A stretch of 64,000 nt of DNA. Source: Monarcha castaneiventris obscurior (Eukaryota > Chordata > Aves > Passeriformes > Monarchidae). Where the stretch lies: contig JAMPIT010000884.1 of the NCBI GenBank assembly GCA_026261815.1, positions 14,617,210-14,681,209 on the forward strand, written 5' to 3'. A program made the translations under genes and the position numbers. The notes under the pieces are model-generated. The model did not search any database and was not told the DNA's origin. It saw nothing but the letters and a program-made list of their open reading frames with translations. Positions 49,086-61,619 of the stretch are shown here, piece by piece; position 1 is the stretch's first letter, and the number at the start of each line of letters is the position of its first letter.

Positions 49086-52000
49086 GTAACAAAAGGAAGC
49101 TGACTGTTCTTTAAAATAAAAAAAATAGAGACAGAAAAAGAAAGAAGGAAATGTCAGGATTTTTTTTTTTTTTTTTTTTTACACTTCCACAATACACCAA
49201 CCGATGACTACAGGAGGAAAAAAAACTACAGCAGCTGCTACAACATTGCTTCATTACAGACCCAGCAGAGTAAGAGTCGTGGATCCATTTTGCCTTTTTC
49301 TTGCTTGATAATATCACTAAAGCATTAATGGAATCCTTACGCTCCATTGGTATGGTATGAATTTATCTACAGCATATTCTTTATTGGTTCGAGTACAGAT
49401 ATGTTATTTTCCTGTATAGGGAGGTGGGGAAAAGGGGGTTTTCTGCCTCTGTTAAAGAAAATACATTCCTTATTAATGGGAAATTGGTGAGAAAAAAAAG
49501 CAAATTTTCACACAAAATAAAACAGTATTGATATTCAGGCTAAGTTACTCAAATGAGTAAGAAATTAATTTGGAACTTAATTATTATACAAAACTTTGTT
49601 GACTTGGAATTAAGTTATCCTTCCAGTCTCTATTAAAAGTGGCAGAACACAAGACATACTATTGTTGTTATGGCTGGAAGAAGAAAAAATATTCTTATTT
49701 TAAGGGACATTTACATTTTAAACTACTTATTACCATAGGATGCCATTGCCCTCATTTGATTACAACACTGCAAATATTTTCTCATTATTATCAACTTAAA
49801 GGTTTTTATTATTGCCATATAAAAATGTGTTGAGTAGAGGGTAAGAAAGTTCTTCCTATGAAATTTTTAGGTCTGATTTTTGGCATAGAGGAAAATTCCT
49901 TTAAAAAATAAAATAACACAGAATCATGATGATCATGGACTGTGTTGTTGAAAATTTCAAGTGAAGGGAAACTTTTTTTGTACCAGATAGCTTCCAAGCG
50001 GAATTTTTCACCCACAAATCTGTTCTGAACTTGGCAACCAGATTTCCCAATTATAAATCCTCAAGCTCCTCCACTCATCAGTACCCTTTGTTTTTCAAGC
50101 ATAAGGGGTGATCACATTCAGCATCCTCTCACACATCCAAGAAGTAGTGTAAAATTTAATACTTTTTAAGTACTAAACAAGATTCTGCCCTGATGTTGTA
50201 CCAGGAGGGAAGCAGAGAACGAGGAACAGAGGGTAAAACCGATCAGTCCTTGCACATAGCTGACAGCAAAACTGGCTGAAGGAAAAGGGTTGGGGAAGGA
50301 AGGAAAGGGGAAAAAAGAGGAAGAGAGCAAACAAGGCTTGTAAAACAATTACATTCATGCTTCAAATGGAGTTAAGTAGCGAGTCCTCAGCAGCATAAAT
50401 AAGATCAGCTGGTTAGATCAACTCTTCCAGGTTGAGGAGATGAGATGCAATGATGGAGACTGGAAGAACAACTCCAGACTCTGATCTACCAAGGAAAAAG
50501 ACAGATTTTTACAACTAACCCTCTCAGTCACTGTTGCCATTTTACAGGCCCTTTGCCACATCTGTTAAACCAGTAACCTTGCTTCCTGGGGCCCCAGAAC
50601 AAGCCAAAATCCACAGAAGAACCATGGCTACTTTGATGCCCTAAACTGTGTGCTTAGATTGTGCTTGAGATGCCCCTGCTCTCAGACACACGGCTCTGGG
50701 GTGGGTTTCCACACATCAGGTTAATGCTGAGAGGGGCAAGGGATTAAATAGTTTTTAGTGCTTCAAGAATTGCAAATTTCCAGTGTACAGGAGAAATTCA
50801 GTGACAGCGAATGTCTTATTTGCTATCATAAAGTCACCATCAGTTTGTCAGGTCCTAAGTAATTTACAGAGAAACCTATCTATGCTATTGCCTAAGGAAA
50901 TGGGAAGAATCAGTGTCAGAGCAGAGCTCAAAACACAGAAACAAGCCAGCACATGTAAATGATCACTTCAGAGGGCTAAGTCTAGAGGATGAGATCCTTT
51001 GGACCCACGAATAAAGCCTCAAATGTCATTGCAATGACTTGTGAAAACCACAGGTTGAAAAAGTCTACAAGAGGTTGATTTATTCATCCAAAGGCTTGGA
51101 TCCAGGTCTTGCCATTCCTTGGGAGAACAGTGATAGTTTACATTTTTGCCCAATTTTATTTGCCTATCTTGCAGCTTAATAGAGGGAGAAAGAATTTCTA
51201 CAGAGCACGGCACAATCACCATCTACACACAGTTCATCTATAAAATAAGCATTAAAAACAAATTAAAATATCTAGCTTGTGTTAAGTCACAACTGCCTAC
51301 TGGTTTCTGCTCAGAATCTACCAGAGTAATAGGCATAACCCATTATTAGGAAGAGGCAGCTTAAAAGCCTCTATCAATACACCCCATCTAAATTAAATTC
51401 CTATGGGATGACCTACGCATATTCTTTGAGGAAAGAACAATACTCACTTTGGGCATTTCCATTCTACAGCACTTTCTTCTGCCTGATGTGGCTTAAATTT
51501 GTGGCAGAACTTGTCCAGGTTCTTTCTACATATTGAGCCAGAGAAGGGTTTCATTGAATTACAATGCTGACTTAAGAGTAGAAATTAAAAAATTCTAGAA
51601 TTGACGAGAAGCCTTTTTTTTTTTTTAATAGGTGTGCTATGCAAAGAGAAAGGCTTGAATTGAAAGAAAAGAGGCAACTTGGCTTAGACTGCTTTAAAAA
51701 AAATGATAAAATAACCAGCAGCCAATTGTCATTTCTGGCCACAGAGTTTTCCTTTCTATGACCAGTCAGGCCAAAAGGCTGAGGAGATTTGCCAAGCTCT
51801 GAAACTTTCATGAGCAGTTGGAAGAAGACAGGCACAGTTTTGAGAGCTTCAGAGAGGGCTTCTCCATTTTGCAAGTTTAGAGTAATATCTGTATTACAGA
51901 TGTACTTTATATCTAAAATTTTAGATCTTGTGCAGGCAAGTTAAAAATTAGTGTGTATTGTTAATTCAGGTTTACAATGAATTTGAAGCATATTGGGAGT

Positions 52001-52886
52001 TAATTATGTTAATAGCTTTGTGCAATGTGTTTCCTATCTATTACTTCAACTCCTTTTTTTAAAATACATTTGCAATGATAAAAATCACCATTCAGATTTA
52101 TACTGATTAAAGAAAAGCCTGACTGATAACAAAATTGCACAGACAATCCAAATTAATTGTTGGTTTGATTAAAATGCAGCATGTATATGATAACTATGAG
52201 CTCTTATGGTCACACTGTGATTCTCAAGCAACACAGATGTGATAAGTGCTCATTTTTAATCTGGTACAGTTTGCATGTACACCAGCATTGTGTTGGAAGA
52301 GAACATGTGTTTGAATAGATTAAGGAACCAGCCACTGCCTCAGGATTCCCAATAACAGAGAAGGATGGTGCTTATTGAAGTGAACAAGAGAATACTGGGG
52401 AAAAAAGATGTTCTAGTACTGTCAGTCTAGTTCATGCATCTGTCCAAGCAACACTGACATCATTTTAATGCGTGCAGAGATGTAGTAATTTAGAGGAGAG
52501 AGGAACAAGAATTCAAAAACTCGTATGACATTTTATGACGTTTATATCTAACCTTTTTTGGAGAAAATACCTGTAAGGTACAAGTCAAGCTCTGCAAACA
52601 ACAACTTCTAAGGCTAATGTAATGATTCCCTACAGTTTTCCATGATGTCAAGCAGAGCTTTCAGCGTGATTTCCACCACAGCAATGTCTTAGCCAGGTCT
52701 TCTGTCTATCAAAAAAACTCATATCATACAACAGTTGGCACTGTTACCCTCCCAGCCACAGCCCTCACACCTTATACAGCACTCATTGGGGGTGATATCC
52801 TGTAACAAAATTCCTTCCAATTCATCTCTGGGTAGAGAATGGATGATGCACTACCAGAAGTCTTATTTCCATCTTCTTACCTCTGC
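49086..52886. other. Unique noncoding sequence, no gene seen
   Basis: A T21 run lies at 49160-49180. A purine-rich stretch lies at about 50277-50330. A weak MIR/L2-like stretch may lie at 50845-50945. The part at 52050-52330 looks complex and could be conserved. No gene called. Confidence 0.5.
49160..49180. repeat. T21 homopolymer
   Basis: Twenty-one uninterrupted T. Confidence 0.95.
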
Positions 52887-52888
52887 AG

Positions 52889-53214
52889 CATGTGTTTGAA
52901 CTCAAAACTGCAGAGCATTTTGTGACCCTGCTCAACCAACAGCCTGGCACTGGCCACAGGCTTTCTGTACTGATAGGCAGTCTCTTTTTATACTTTCTAC
53001 ATCTGGACCTTCATATCTCCAGAAAAGAAGAGGTCAGAGCACAACTACAGTTGGAAACTGAACAAAGTGGGCATAATGCAGATATAAATCATGAAATAAA
53101 AACAGAAATAGCCCATTCACTGGGCGTGCAAATCCCTAGAGCTCGAGTAAAATCTGGCTGTGCACCAGAACTGAGATGTGATATCAATACTTCAGAGCAC
53201 TAGAGGACCTACAG
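52889..53214 (+). other. Exon-like segment (candidate lncRNA or terminal exon)
   Basis: A pyrimidine-rich run, TCTTATTTCCATCTTCTTAC then CTCTGCAG, ends at 52888 and makes a near-ideal 3' splice site. At 53211-53220 the sequence ACAGGTAAGT gives a near-ideal 5' splice site with GT at 53215-53216. The segment between is 326 bp. The frame that is open from the acceptor closes with TAG at 53201-53203, 11 bases before the donor. Its translation (about 104 codons) shows no recognisable domain. Possible readings are a lncRNA exon, an exon in a 3' UTR, or a chance pair of splice-like sites. No partner exons could be identified. Confidence 0.25.
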
Positions 53215-53216
53215 GT

Positions 53217-56200
53217 AAGTACTGTACTTAGAATATTCTGGACACATGCAGACATACAGCTGTATGAATAGAATAGTGCATATTCCCATAATTAAAGACT
53301 ATATTATATTCTTTATGCAAAAGAGGACCAAATTAAGGTTCCACTGGCATTTTCAATTCTAGTGCTTCCATTGTATATATTAACTAAATCAATCACTGTA
53401 ATTACTATAAATATGGCAACTTATCAAAATCTTGCAATTTAAAAATGGACTTTCAAAGGAAAGCCTTGAATCATACAAGCTTGTCAATAAAACACCCCAC
53501 AGCTATGCAACTTTAGAGAAATAAACTGTGGTTTACCTTCTCCAAAAAAATTACCCAAAGCTCTTTTCTCTCTAAATTCTTCTGCATGAGAGCAATCTCA
53601 AGGCTGCAACAAGATCTTCCTAAGCTCAGGAGAACATTTGCACTGCTCATAGTACTGGAAGTCACCATGATTATGTTTTCTTTGTGTTGATGGCATTGTC
53701 AAGACTCACACATTCAGTGAAACACTGCTTCAGTTTTTCCCTTCAGTTCTCTCAATGATATCTAGCAAACACCTTCATGTCATCAACCCATGTCTAATAT
53801 GTTTTAGCATTACTTCTTCAGCCATGTTCTAGGAAAAATAATTTCAAAAGTCATCCTTTGTTTCCTTGTTTTTATACAGCCAACGGTTTTGACAAATCAG
53901 AAATGTAATGTTAATGGCAATCTTTGTGTGGGGAACTGTGACGTACCTCCAACTTCTTCCTTGAAATCTCAGTTCTGAAAGACAGCCTGGTAGACAATAA
54001 TAAAGAAACTGTTGCTAAGAGAAATTACTTTTGTGGGCTTTATGGTAAGATTTCTTATGGTACTTGTGCAGTGACACAAAGCCAGTCCAACACCCTTTAA
54101 TCATTTCATGTGAGAAAACTATAATTTCCTGGAGCATGCATTGTACACATCTTCTTGGTGAGGGATGTGAAGAATAACAACCAACAGAAGCAGAACAGAG
54201 AATTTTAGAAATATTTCACCTGGCCTGATGCTGACAGCAACACAATATACTTGACTCCTTACTTACAGGTTTAAGCTATTCATCTGTGTCTAATAGATAA
54301 CCTAATGAATAAAAATAAACAAAAACAAACAAACCAACCATACAGCACTTGTCTAAATTGCAGCCAAATAAAACCTAAAGCTTATACATGGGTTAAGATC
54401 TCAAACCGAAAATCTTTGACTCAGCCAAATGAAACAAGTGCAACATACCCTGTAAAAACTCTCACAGATTTTGGCACTAGAAAGAGGACACCTCAGAAGC
54501 ACAGCATGGCCCCTTGGCCACTATTTTATCATCCCACCAGCCACTCCCTGTTATTAATATTCATAGAAGATATATAATAGCCTTATTTTCCCTTTGGAAC
54601 TAAGCAACAGATGAAGAGATAAGAAAGAGCATCTTCTGTTGGTCCTTTTTAGGCCCAGTCAACAAGGAATGATCCTTGTCAGCTGCTCTCCCTTTTTTCT
54701 AGTGCAAATCTCTGTGCGTGCTATAGTGCCATCAGAAACAAAAATAGTACAAGAATTCATCAAACATTTGGCCATGAAACATTTCAGCATCAAGAGACTG
54801 TTGTCTTGCATTTTCAGCTTCTACCCAGAATATTTTTAGCAGCTTTCACAATAAAAGCAGGACATTGCCAACCCTGCAACAGTTAAAAAGAAGGAGAAAA
54901 CAGACTAGACAAACAAGAACTGTTTCAGCAGGGTGAAAAAGATATTTTTGAAATTCAGAGGCAGAATTTGGGATGCAGAGCAATTTCTCTCCCTGCTTTC
55001 TGAGTCCATCAGAAGAAACAGGAGCAGCCAAGGTGAACATGTAGTTTGGAATCCCATTCACTAATAAATATTACCTAGGTAACAAAATTCCTACAATCAA
55101 GGTTCTTGTTCTCTAAGAACCTTTAATTGATTCCAGTTTTCTAATTAATCTGAAAGATACAACCTGAGGTAGCAAACTGGTAAGAAATGCAGAATTACCC
55201 AATAAGGAACAACTCTAACAGGTTGGGATAGGGGTTCAAGCACATCAAATATGTTAACGCAGTCACTGCATGATAATATGTCCTACTCAAATAGTTTTTA
55301 AACTGCTACCTTGTGGGGTTTTTTATTTTTTGCTGTTTGGGATGGCGGGGGGGGGCTTTGTTGGTTTCTTTTCTTTGTTCTGGGTTTTTTTGAAAAAAAG
55401 GTGCTGAAAACCAAAACATCAGTGGCTGAGTTTCTGAGGAGGAGATAAGAAAAAAAAATAGGAAATAAAAAAGATATTATGTACTAAAAAAACCCAGAAG
55501 GTTAGGAACCAAGTAGCTTTGTGATGCTTTTACCTTAAAGATCAGAACGGGAGTTACACTTTAGGTCTTAGGTGAAATGAGTTTGACAGATTAGGTCTGG
55601 TTACCAGCTGTCAGTGAACTACATCAAAACACAGCACATACATACACAGCTTACTACAACTAACTGTTCTCTGCTCCAGACAATTTCCCTCTGGAGCCGA
55701 CACGAAGATAAATGAACTCCTGTCCCCAGGGACAAGTGTCCCTCAATGAGGCAAAACAGTGCGTGCTCAAACGCACCACAGTGCGCTGCTCTTCTTGACT
55801 GTCACAAATAGAACCAGAGGCCTGTGCTTCCCAGAAGATAAATGTGGGCACTACTGGAACCAGGACATCACTAAAGAAGGGGTTAGGCAGGGAAGAAACC
55901 CCTAGAAATCCTAAAATCCCAGAAATTTTCTGTTAATAGGACCAAAAAAAAAAATAATCTCACTTTTCTCAGCAGGGGCGATTCTTCTCTCTTCTGCCTG
56001 TTGCCTTGTCCCCGATTCCTGACTGTATTTCAACAAAAGGCAGGATTTCTTGTGAAAGTCTGGCATAAAGCACTTTCTGAGAAGCTAAATTATCTCACGT
56101 TCCCTGCTTTTCTTTTTATTGTTTTGCCTCTTTATCTTCCAACCCCTCCCCTTCATCCTGCTTTTGCTATTCACCACAATTTTGTGAAATGGAACCAAGC

Positions 56201-57895
56201 CTTAGCCATCCTACTGATGTTTGCCCTATCACTCACTAGATCACACCAGGATATCCTGCAATTCCTTTCCTTAAAATTGATTCCATTAGGAACAATTCTC
56301 TCAGAAGTTTGCTGTTGAGCATATTTGCTAGCGAGTATTTTGAAAGAGTAGCCACTTTAAACACAAAACCATCAGTTCTGTAGTATTTTTCAACTTGTCT
56401 TACCTAAATGACACTGCTTTGCATTCAAAGTGTAATCCATGATCAAAAAAGTCAAAAGCCACAGTAATGAGATTTAAAAAAACAGGATTTCTCTCTAAAA
56501 AAAAAAGTGTCATCTGCACAAACACCTCAGAGAACCCCCCAGGAAATCCCTAGGATCTCTGAAATGTTTCTTGAATGCCATTAACATCCAGCATCTTCAT
56601 ACTTGCAAATACCCATTTCTGGATAAAAGCTAGAAAGTTTTTACTAAGTGTGAAAGAAACTCTATCAGGAGAAGTACAGCACATGCTTCGTATCCATACT
56701 TGCACCTATACATAGATATTTGTTAGCAGTTTAGTAACTGGGTCCCTTGTGAAATCGATCCTTACAATATTGTTTTCATTTCTCCAGTCATTGTATCAAG
56801 CAAGGGACAGATGATCTTACATTTGAACCACTGCAGACAAAGAATTTACTCAAATCTGCCTGCAGACCCTGAGAAAGCACTCCTCGGTCTTGTCCTCTTG
56901 CCAACACATAGCAAAATTACAATGACTCTGGATGCCAGCAGTGGCACAGTCCAGAGAAGCTGCAGCCCTGCTCTGCAATTTCCTCACACAAGGCTCTCCA
57001 CAAATTTCCCTCTTCCCTATGAATTTTTCAAGCTATACACAATTTTCATTGGTGAAAGAGAGCATCATTATACAAGCCTACAACTAGGGCTCTCACTAGC
57101 AGGGCTGCAGAGCCTCCAACTAGTTAGTAGCCTTTTCTACCTCCTTAAGTACATTTCCCAAATGTAATTGTTTCAGAGACTCCCAGCTGGATAACTATGG
57201 TTACACAGCTTTTGCAAATGAAACCCACAGGTTATGCAAACGAAACCCTCCCTGTAGCTCAGTGCATTTCTGTTCACCCACAGACTAAAGCAGAGAGCTC
57301 TTCTCCCCCAGTGGCTCTGCTCATCTCCAGTTCTGAACAAATCACTACGCAAACAGCCCCAGGGAAGCACTTTACCCTTTACACCAAGACAAGAGAGCAG
57401 AAGATGCCAGAGCTTGAAACAGACTGAAAGACACACATTACCAACTATTAATATTTGGATCTAACAGGTGATAGACCAAGTTTGATAACAAAAGGATACA
57501 TCATTACTTAAGATAACAGAACCTTTTAAAATAGGCTACTCTATAGCACTGTGGCTGAAACGCTTCCTGTTCAGGTAATCAACCAAGTCTTGAGTTCCCA
57601 AGCAGAGTCCTTTGCATCCCTCTTTTCATGTAATTAGATAAATACTGAGTTTGAAACTTCCTATTAACATATACTTTCCATTTATACAGGACAGCAATTC
57701 CTGACTCAGAGCAGTTGCTGGTTTTTATCCTCTTTTTAGTTTGATCCACTCTTCAGCCACCTCACCTTTCCTACCACACAACACCCATCCTGCACTTTCA
57801 CGCTCTTTCGTCAATTAGACTTCAAAACTAGAATCCAGGTGTTTGTGCCCAACATTTTCTTTGCCTTATTACCAGCACAATTCCTGCCTAGGTGA
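53217..57895. other. Unique noncoding sequence, no gene seen
   Basis: Contains an A/C-rich tract at 54308-54340, a G run near 55348-55356 and a 22-bp-spaced direct duplication at 57210-57248. No gene recognised. Confidence 0.5.
57210..57248. repeat. Tandem duplication of a 17-bp octamer-like unit
   Basis: TTTTGCAAATGAAACCC at 57210-57226 and TTATGCAAACGAAACCC at 57232-57248 agree at 15 of 17 bases and start 22 bp apart. Each contains a near-octamer TGCAAA core followed by GAAAC. Confidence 0.8.
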
Positions 57896-57899
57896 AGGT

Positions 57900-58110
57900 T
57901 TGATTTTGACTTTCATCCTCACGCCATAACTCAGGGCACGTTCATTACTAAAGTTTCAAATTTGGCCTGATAATTTAAACAGGTGCCGGAGGCATAAAGC
58001 TGACCTCTAATTAATAATGAAAGCCAGAATTCTGGATGAGATAAGGACAGCATGAGTTTGGCAGCCCACAATGGATAAAGGCATCAGCAGAGCAAACACT
58101 ATGACAGGGT
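57900..58110. promoter_or_regulatory. CNE-like block
   Basis: Complex, non-repetitive sequence with CAGGTG at 57981-57986, a TGACCTCTAATTAATAATGA stretch at 58011-58030 (homeodomain core TAATTA at 58018-58023) and a GATGAGATAAGG GATA-type element near 58035. It looks like a developmental enhancer; not tested. Confidence 0.3.
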
Positions 58111-58795
58111 TCAGGATTAGCAATGCAAGTATTTTCTCAGCATTCAGTGACATAGGAGGTTATGTTATCCAAAAAAGACACTATCCCAGACACACAGGTG
58201 GTGGTCACTGATACACACAACACATTTTGTCATTCCCAAAGAGGTGCATGCTTATTTACGTAAAGAAAAACTGCTTGAAACACTGTGGCAGGTGATGTTT
58301 TTTTGTTCTCTAAATTCAGCACCTCTGGAAGGCAGCGACAGGGTTAACAACTTTGCACCTTCTCAAACCATCAGGCCACGTGCTGGATGAGCTGTGTCAC
58401 ACAGCATCCTGCCAGTCTTATGGATATACAGATCACCTGCTTGCTTCAGCCCAAGTCTGAAGAATCAGCTTGACTGGGACAAAAGGAGGGCACTAAATGT
58501 TGTGCACACTCACACGTGAATTATTGAGTGCCTTCATTCAAAGCAGTCTCTTCAGGCACACAATTTAACAAGGGTGGGCTGGCAAATACAGGCAGGATAC
58601 ACAAAATCGCTGACCTAGAAAGCGGGGCTCGCTCCATGACAGTCGGTGGCAACAGTTTGAGAAGGAACCTTTGAAAAATTCCATTTGAGGACAACAGGAC
58701 CTGGCAGCTGTCAGCCCTGGTAGTCAAGTCAGTGGGGAGAAAGGCTTGGCCAGCCATGTCAGGCCCTTGCCAAGCTGTGTGGGGCTAAGGCTCCA
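58111..58795. other. Unique noncoding sequence, no gene seen
   Basis: No repeat or gene recognised. Open frames are short. Confidence 0.5.
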
Positions 58796-59000
58796 GCCAA
58801 ACCTTTCAGCACACTGGACATAATTAATGCAGAAAAGGCCCTTTGCCCTGCAGCAGCCCGAGAGGGGCTGATAGGGAAGCACAGATATTGCCCTAATTTT
58901 ATTCCTGGCTTATTTAGTTCCATGCATTATGAAATTAGGTACTTGCAAGGGTCCAAGACATAAAATATATTATTTCAGTTTTTGCAGGAACTGTGAAAGA
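58796..59000. promoter_or_regulatory. CNE-like block
   Basis: Complex stretch with TAATTA at 58821-58826, a short GC-rich core at 58845-58868, and TTATGAAATTAGG and TAAAATATATTATTT elements. Similar in character to the 57.9-58.1 kb block and separated from it by about 700 bp. Confidence 0.28.
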
Positions 59001-61570
59001 GCCCAAAGCATTTGTTTGTTGATAATAACTAATGTAAAAACATGTACAATCTTCACTGAGTTTTTTTTTTTTTTTACAGTAGAAAATACCATCATTTTCT
59101 GGAGACTGACATGAAAGATTCCATTAACAGAAGATCAGAAATTGGTGTTGCAACAAAACCCTGCCTTTTGTAGGCATGTCTTCAGGAGCTGTAGGAATAT
59201 GCATCATGTGGTAAGATGCTCTGACAGCGGGTATCCAGGTTTTAGCTTTAGCAGCTGGTTAGGAGTGCAGGCATCCTGTGTAGGTGAAGGTATACAGGTG
59301 AAGGTGTGGATATCTTTTTCAGTGAATATTTAGAATGGAAGCCTAGCTGAAAAGGTCCCAATTATTCTCAGGAGAAACCATCCCCTCTCAACCAAATATG
59401 CAGAACGCTTATCTGAGACACCTGCCACCAGGTGCTTAGGCCCTGCTTAATCTCACCTAGACTCAGCTATCTAACAGTGTAATCTATCTCCCTTTGTAGG
59501 CAAGGGGCAGAGTTAGACTTCAAGATGCACCTAGGTACCCATCCCCTACTGGGCATCAACTCATCTCTTTGAAGACCAAAGAAATTCAGACAATTCACTT
59601 AACTTAGACACACAAGTCCCAGGCTTGAGCTGTCAGATGGAACTAACCCCATGCTTACCATTTCATGGGATGAACCTCTTGGCTGCCTCTAAACACTTCA
59701 GCTTTTCTTGGCCAGTCGTAAAGGTGTGTTGCAAATAATGCAATCAGATTTTCTCTCTTTCAGAAATGCACTGCCAATATTCACCCCCTTCCCCTGCACC
59801 CAGCTGGGCACGCTCTCCTCAGTCCTCCCTCCAGCAAGATGCCAGCATTGACTCAGCGTCTGCCAAACAGCCCAGCTACAGCTTTGCTGCTCTGGTGGAA
59901 GATTTGGCCTTTCTCCTGCATTCTTTCTAGGCATCCATGTAAGAGACTTAGAACGGATGTTGGGGATTAGATGCACATAATACCTCCAAAAGGATGGAAC
60001 AGAAAGGAATAGATTAATGCAACTAACCACATCACACCAGTGCAGGCCGAAAACATTCACCTCAACAGACAAAACCAGTAGCAGCAGAGTGTGGGTGATT
60101 TGTGGCTGAGAAGCAGCTCAGCATAAGTGATCTAAATCACAATGATTTAGATGTTCTTGATATCTAATCTTACGTCGTACTGAGGACATTACAGTGAGAC
60201 TCCGAGCATCCAATTCTAATTTAGCTACAGTTGTACACATTAACTTCTCTACAACATTGCTTCTGTTTTCCTGCTGCCAAGCCTCGTGTCCCTTCCCAAT
60301 ACACCACTATGAGGGACTTTTTTTTCTCTTTTCAAATCACAAATCAGACACAGCAGTTTGCTGAATCAAGAAACTCTCTTTAAGGAAGGCAATAGATTTT
60401 GAGCCTCTAGAGTATTTTGGGGTCACATTTTCTGGCTTTCCTCCACAGCAATGAGGACCACAAATATACATTAAAATGAAAAAAAAAAATAGAACAAGCG
60501 AAAGAAAATTAGAGTGGAATCACTTGCCTCCAGCATCTGGCTCTTGAAGAAAAACACACATGACCACCATTTTTTCATTACTCCCCCACTCACAAGATCC
60601 TTACTACTCTTTACTAGATGGAGGGTCTTACTAGATAATTCACAGAGCTCCCTGTCTGCCAAGCATATTTGGGGCCATATAATTTTACCCTTTGATTAGA
60701 AATACTGTTTTTATCTAAGGATGTGGGCACGCTTACCAGGTCATCATTTCTTTTGGGAGGTTGTGGATTGCAAGCTGTAGTTAGCAACAAACTCTGCCTG
60801 GTGTTCTGCTAGCTAAGTAATGCTTAAATAAGAGTGATATCAAAGTGATAAATATGAGCCCTCTCTGCTTTGCTCTTTTCATGGCCTCAGTCTACATTTT
60901 ATGTCAAAAAGTACTGTGAAGTATTGTAGATAGTGCTGATAATGAGAACTAAACCTATGGCTGCCTAACATTCTCATTATAACGTCTTATTTTCAGTCAT
61001 TTATAACTTTGCCAAAAACAATGCCTCAAGCTGGTTTAAAGGAGGAGGGGATCAGTAATTAAGTTAATCTGTTCCTGAGAGCATCAAGGAAAACTAGTCT
61101 TTAACATGATATTTAGAGAAAAGGGAAAAAAAATAAATTTCAGTGATTTCTTTGAAGCATCCATACATTTCACTGCTCCAAAGCTGGCATTCATAAGTTT
61201 GTAAAGGTCTGTCCTAAAATAAAGTAAGTTTCTTCTTCACAAAGCCATAAAGGCAAAAAACCTGAAACAAACCAAAAAAAACCCCAAAACCAGCAACCAA
61301 CCACAAAAATCCTTGAAATTATTTACAAGAAGCAAGGGTCACAGCCAATGGGGAACATGCTCTAGGACCATGATCCAGACATCTGAATTCTGAGTTAGCT
61401 CAGTTGCACTGAGCAGGGTCACCCATCCATCCCTAATTCCTCAGCAAAGGGAGCAAACAGCAAATCAGAGGAAGAAGGGGTGGGTTAAACAATGAAGAGC
61501 TTGAGGGGCAGTAATATTTTAAAACATGAAACTCTGGAGTCCCTGCTCCTCTTTCCCAGCTGCTCGCTTT
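59001..61570. other. Unique noncoding sequence, no gene seen
   Basis: A T15 run lies at 59061-59075. AGGTGAAGGT is repeated at 59282-59291 and 59296-59305. A 10-bp-arm inverted repeat lies at 60130-60152, and an A/C-rich tract at 61254-61312. No gene called. Confidence 0.5.
60130..60152. repeat. Inverted repeat, 10-bp arms, 3-nt spacer
   Basis: ATCTAAATCA at 60130-60139 and TGATTTAGAT at 60143-60152 are exact reverse complements around CAA. Could be a dimeric protein site or chance. Confidence 0.7.
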
Positions 61571-61580
61571 GCACACTGGT

Positions 61581-61608
61581 ATGCAAATTTGTGTAAATCC
61601 ATGCAAAT
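61581..61608 (+). promoter_or_regulatory. Paired POU octamers, 20-bp spacing
   Basis: Two perfect ATGCAAAT octamers, at 61581-61588 and 61601-61608, lie on the same strand with starts 20 bp apart, close to two helical turns. POU-domain factors (OCT1, OCT4 and neural POU3 types) bind this octamer. The surrounding 61.50-61.75 kb is GC-richer than the window and complex in sequence. Regulatory role is inferred. Confidence 0.45.
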
Positions 61609-61619
61609 GCAGGACCCAC

